Of a stretch of DNA of 64,000 bases, positions 61,125 to 64,000 are shown in pieces. Below the pieces are notes generated by a model. That model made no database searches, was not told the DNA's origin, and saw only the letters and a program-made list of their open reading frames with translations. The translations under genes and the position numbers were made by a program. Within the stretch, counting starts at the first letter, position 1; the number at the start of each line of letters is the position of its first letter. Source of the DNA: Pseudomonadota bacterium (GTDB taxonomy: Bacteria; Pseudomonadota; Alphaproteobacteria; Azospirillales; Azospirillaceae); assembly GCA_023423695.1 (NCBI GenBank), contig JAFAFA010000149.1, positions 36,445-100,444 of the forward strand. The letters run 5' to 3'.

Positions 61125-61180
61125 CCCCGGCAAATTCTCAAATCTCATTGACGAGCAACCCTTGCCGAACCGCGGCTGTT

Positions 61181-61606
61181 TCAGCGGTCTTCGGTCGCCA
61201 GCCCGGCCGCCTGCTCCCAATTGCCGGTCATCAACGAAGCGGGGGACCAGCCGTCCTTGCGGAACGACCAGCGCAGCGCCAGCGCCCCCGCCCGGCGCAG
61301 GATGCGGCGCGGCCGGAAGGTCCACAGCCGCTCGGCACCCTGGAACGCGGCGATCTCCGGCGAGTCCAGGATCACTTCGGCATCGCCGGTCATCTGCAGC
61401 AGGTCACCGCTTCCGTAGGCGCGCAGGCTGTGCGCCGACAGGTTCTTGGCCACCCGGCAATTGGCGAGGAAGTCGGCGCAGGCACGGGCGACATTCATGG
61501 GCAGCCATCCGGCGAAACGGAGCAAGGCCACATGTTGCCGCCCGGTGGGACGTGCTCTACCCTGGCATACTTCCATGTAGTATCGACATCGATGTGAATA
61601 TTTCAC
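61181..61606 (-). pseudogene. Chimeric remnant: tyrosine-recombinase N-terminus joined to unrelated sequence
   Basis: The 141-residue frame contains ARACADFLANCRVAKNLSAH and SLRAYGS, a SAM-like N-terminal domain typical of phage or integron-type tyrosine recombinases. After YGSGDLLQ the similarity stops and an unrelated segment follows (MTGDAEVILDSPEIAAF, RLWTFRPRRILRR). No catalytic R-H-R-Y region is present. It lies between an IS element and the PPDK-like gene and probably records a deletion or insertion junction. It could be expressed as a short protein, but nothing suggests function. Confidence 0.55.
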
Positions 61607-61654
61607 GAAAGAATCGAGTGCAAGGCCAAGCTGACGCTTCCCTTGTCTGGCCGG

Positions 61655-64000
61655 TCAGAAATGCCCGAACGCCTTGTGGTTCGCCGATTTTACCTGCGTC
61701 TCGCCGTGGCAGGGCTTCGTCTCCGTGGCGTTCGTCACCGATGCCCTCGCGCGATCGTCGGGTTCGGTCCCCGACTTTCCGGCCGTGAGCGCCGACCGGA
61801 GGTGGGCATGAACCGCCGCGAGGCGCACGGCGGGTACGGTCTCGGGGTCGCAAGTCAGATGGTCGAGGCTTGCACCGACCAGGAGAACCAAGGACTCAAG
61901 TGCGCAGACATGCTCCCCGATCACGCCGAACCGGATATCGGAATTGGCCGCGCGCGCCCGCGTCCGGATGATGTCGAGCAGCGGGGCTACGCCGTGCAGG
62001 TCGATGGATCGGAAAGGATCCGACTTCGGAGCACGGATACGGTTGCGGAAATCCTCTTCCGATCGGCCGGCGGAAAGCCCGAACACGTGTCGGGTTAGGC
62101 GCTCAAGGTCGATGCTGATGACGTCCACATGCTTCGCCAACGCTCCTGCACGGAACGCCGCGTGGGGCGTGTCGATGGAGACGCCGATTCGGTATTGCAG
62201 CGGCAGGCTGGTGGCTGCTTCGACGCTTGCGGCGATTCGCCTGACCGTTCCCTTCATGCGGTGCATGTGCTCGTCGTCCAGCACCGGCGGCAGCAGGACC
62301 TCCAACTGGACGCCCGCGCCTGCGGCTTCGGCTTCGGACGCCGCCTCGAAGAGCGCCTGGCATTGAGCCTCGGCAATCGCTGGGTGCAACCCGCAGAGGG
62401 TGTCGCCGCCGGGATCGCGGCGGAGGTCCGAGAGCGTCGCCCTGACGTCCAACTCGCTCCGGCCGATGCGACGCGCGAGGTCCGCCAGACCGGGATCGTC
62501 TTCGGTCAACATGGCATGAAGGGGCCCGTCGAACAGGCGCACCGCCACGGGCAGTTCCCGCATGACTTTGAAGATGCCGGCAAGCTCCGCTCGGATGAAT
62601 GCCCGCAGGCGGTCAGGTGCGCTGTCCGGCCCGGTGGCCTGCCGGACAAGCATCGCTTCCGGGATCAGCGAGACGGCTTCCCTTTGCTCCAGCATGCGGG
62701 CGATGTCGCACAGCCCGAGGCCGTCGCTCCTCCGTGCGTGTGCCGTTGCCGCGTCGGTGGCGGTGTGGGCGACCGCGCGGATTCGGGGCACCGGATACTC
62801 CTTCAGCCACCGGAGCATCGTCGCGGCCGGAGCCGCGAGTTCCGGCTGCACCACAGGCCAGCTTCCGTGAAAGATCTTCCCGCTGTTGCCGTCGATGGAA
62901 ATTTCATCGCCGCACCGCAGCACCAACGGTCCCGCCTTCACTGTCCGGGTCCGGTAATCGATCTTGAGGTCGCCCGCGCCGGTGACGCAAGGCTTGCCGA
63001 TCTCTCTCGATTTCGTGGCGGCATGACTGGACATCCCGCCCCGGCTGGTCAGGATGCCGGCGGATGCTTTCATTCCCTCGACATCCTCAGGATTGATTTC
63101 GATGCGCACCAGAATGACATTCCGGCCGGATTTCGCCGCTTCGAGCGCGTCATCGGCCGAGAAGACGATATGGCCGGCGGCGGCGCCTTCGGAGGCCGGA
63201 AGTCCGGCCGCCAGGGGCCGCAAGGCCGGATCGACGGCGAGCTGCGGCTTGAAAACCGCCGTCAACTCTTCGGGGCTGATGCGGCCGATGGCGGTATCGC
63301 GGCTGATCAGACCTTCGCCGACCATGTCGACGGCGATCTTCAGCGCCGCAGGAGCGGTGCGCTTGCCGTTGCGGGTCTGCAGGATGAACGGCGTGTTCCG
63401 CTGGACCGTGAACTCGATGTCCTGCATGTCGCGGTAGTGCCTTTCCAGCGTGAGGCGGACCCCGTTCAGCTGATTGAACAGCTCCGGCATCACCTCTTCC
63501 ATGGCGGGGAGGTCGGACTTGCCGGCGATCTTGCCGGCGACGGTCAGGTGCTGCGGCTTGCGGATGCCGGTCACGACATCCTCGCCCTGGGCATTCACCA
63601 GATACTCGCCGTAGAAGGCGTTCTCGCCGGTCGACGGGTTGCGGGTAAAGGCCACGCCGGTGGCACAGTCGTCGCCCATGTTGCCGAAGACCATCGTCTG
63701 GACGATGGCGGCGATGCCCCGGCCAGCCGGGATGTCGTGCAGCTTGCGGTAGGTGATGGCGCGGGCGCTCATCCAGGAGCCGAAGACGGCGCCGATGGCG
63801 CCCCACAGCTGCTCCTGCACATCCTGCGGGAAGGGCTTGCCCAGTTCGCGCTCGACCGCCTTCTTGTAATCCCCGATCACCGCCTGCCAATCCTCGGCCG
63901 ACAGGTCGGTGTCGAGGTTGTAGGACTTGTCGCGCTTGTGGTTGTCGAGGATGTCCTCGAAATGGTGATGCTCAACGTCGAGCACGACGTTGGAGTACAT
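61655..64000 (-). CDS. Pyruvate-phosphate-dikinase-like protein with degenerate PEP domain, 3' part of gene
   Basis: The frame enters from the right edge, so the N-terminus is missing; 781 codons are visible. The ATP-grasp end is highly conserved (GSWMSARAITYRKLHDIP, MVFGNMGDDCATGVAFTRNP, DMQDIEFTVQ). The swivelling phosphohistidine domain keeps its His in GGMSSHAA (visible residue 326). The C-terminal TIM barrel, where PPDK binds PEP/pyruvate, is badly eroded: GLCRTEHMF is GLCDIARML (62716-62690), the GTNDLTQ site is IDLERLTR (about 62116-62090), GICGEHGGDP is GVIGEHVCAL (near 61927), although VRLFDGPLH keeps its Arg. True dikinase activity is doubtful. The C-terminal tail of about 45 residues is unlike PPDK. 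Confidence 0.82.
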   Translation of the reverse strand: MYSNVVLDVEHHHFEDILDNHKRDKSYNLDTDLSAEDWQAVIGDYKKAVERELGKPFPQDVQEQLWGAIGAVFGSWMSARAITYRKLHDIPAGRGIAAIVQTMVFGNMGDDCATGVAFTRNPSTGENAFYGEYLVNAQGEDVVTGIRKPQHLTVAGKIAGKSDLPAMEEVMPELFNQLNGVRLTLERHYRDMQDIEFTVQRNTPFILQTRNGKRTAPAALKIAVDMVGEGLISRDTAIGRISPEELTAVFKPQLAVDPALRPLAAGLPASEGAAAGHIVFSADDALEAAKSGRNVILVRIEINPEDVEGMKASAGILTSRGGMSSHAATKSREIGKPCVTGAGDLKIDYRTRTVKAGPLVLRCGDEISIDGNSGKIFHGSWPVVQPELAAPAATMLRWLKEYPVPRIRAVAHTATDAATAHARRSDGLGLCDIARMLEQREAVSLIPEAMLVRQATGPDSAPDRLRAFIRAELAGIFKVMRELPVAVRLFDGPLHAMLTEDDPGLADLARRIGRSELDVRATLSDLRRDPGGDTLCGLHPAIAEAQCQALFEAASEAEAAGAGVQLEVLLPPVLDDEHMHRMKGTVRRIAASVEAATSLPLQYRIGVSIDTPHAAFRAGALAKHVDVISIDLERLTRHVFGLSAGRSEEDFRNRIRAPKSDPFRSIDLHGVAPLLDIIRTRARAANSDIRFGVIGEHVCALESLVLLVGASLDHLTCDPETVPAVRLAAVHAHLRSALTAGKSGTEPDDRARASVTNATETKPCHGETQVKSANHKAFGHF

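Overview
The window is GC-rich bacterial DNA with dense, mostly operonic genes, frequent ATGA/GTGA stop-start overlaps and strong G/C preference at third codon positions. Family content (divided transketolase with TRAP transport, a PaoABC-type molybdenum hydroxylase, phosphonate catabolism, a Pel exopolysaccharide locus, an Aer-like PilZ chemoreceptor, a ChvG/ChvI-like two-component pair, Liv-type ABC transport) fits a plant- or soil-associated alphaproteobacterium, most likely Azospirillum or a close relative. That identification is an inference from gene content, not from a marker gene.

Layout. 1-4.05 kb: a leftward catabolic operon (SDR, divided transketolase, start of a TRAP receptor) with a divergent LysR regulator and a T-N11-A site between them. 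4.1-7.9 kb: three-subunit periplasmic aldehyde oxidoreductase (paoABC type). 8.3-17.9 kb: 2-aminoethylphosphonate (AEP) module: ABC transporter, LysR regulator, phnW, phnX, an FAD amine oxidase and pbfA, which together should take AEP, and probably its N-methyl and 1-hydroxy derivatives, to phosphonoacetaldehyde, then to acetaldehyde and phosphate. 17.8-22.1 kb: RND efflux pump with adaptor, and a divergent YgaP-like/AhpD-like pair sharing an operator-like palindrome. 22.9-38.8 kb: a Pel polysaccharide operon (response regulator, pelX, a separate PelA hydrolase, PelA deacetylase, PelB in two polypeptides, pelC, D, E, F, G and a small secreted protein). 39.1-39.8 kb: glutathione S-transferase. 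39.9-48.6 kb: a Liv-type ABC transporter operon carrying two acyl/aryl-CoA ligases, with G/C-rich palindromic repeats in its gaps. 48.6-51.1 kb: a divergent gene fusing an IclR DNA-binding domain to a degenerate, truncated acyl-CoA synthetase, with two perfect copies of a 17-bp palindrome in the promoter region, followed by a TetR regulator. 51.1-58.2 kb: PAS/4HB/HAMP/MA/PilZ chemoreceptor, Lrp regulator, sensor kinase, response regulator, lipoprotein. 58.2-61.6 kb: gene-poor decay zone with an orphan terminator, a frameshifted ISL3-type element and a chimeric integrase fragment. 61.65-64 kb: the 3' part of a pyruvate-phosphate-dikinase-like gene whose C-terminal PEP domain has lost most catalytic residues.

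The most interesting object is the IclR-acyl-CoA-synthetase fusion. Its adenylate-binding motifs are destroyed and its C-terminal lid is absent, and it sits divergent from an operon that imports and CoA-activates an organic acid. It looks like a pseudo-enzyme used as a ligand sensor. The split Pel genes, the PPDK-like pseudo-enzyme and the extended phosphonate module are the next best leads. No CRISPR array, rRNA or convincing tRNA was seen.
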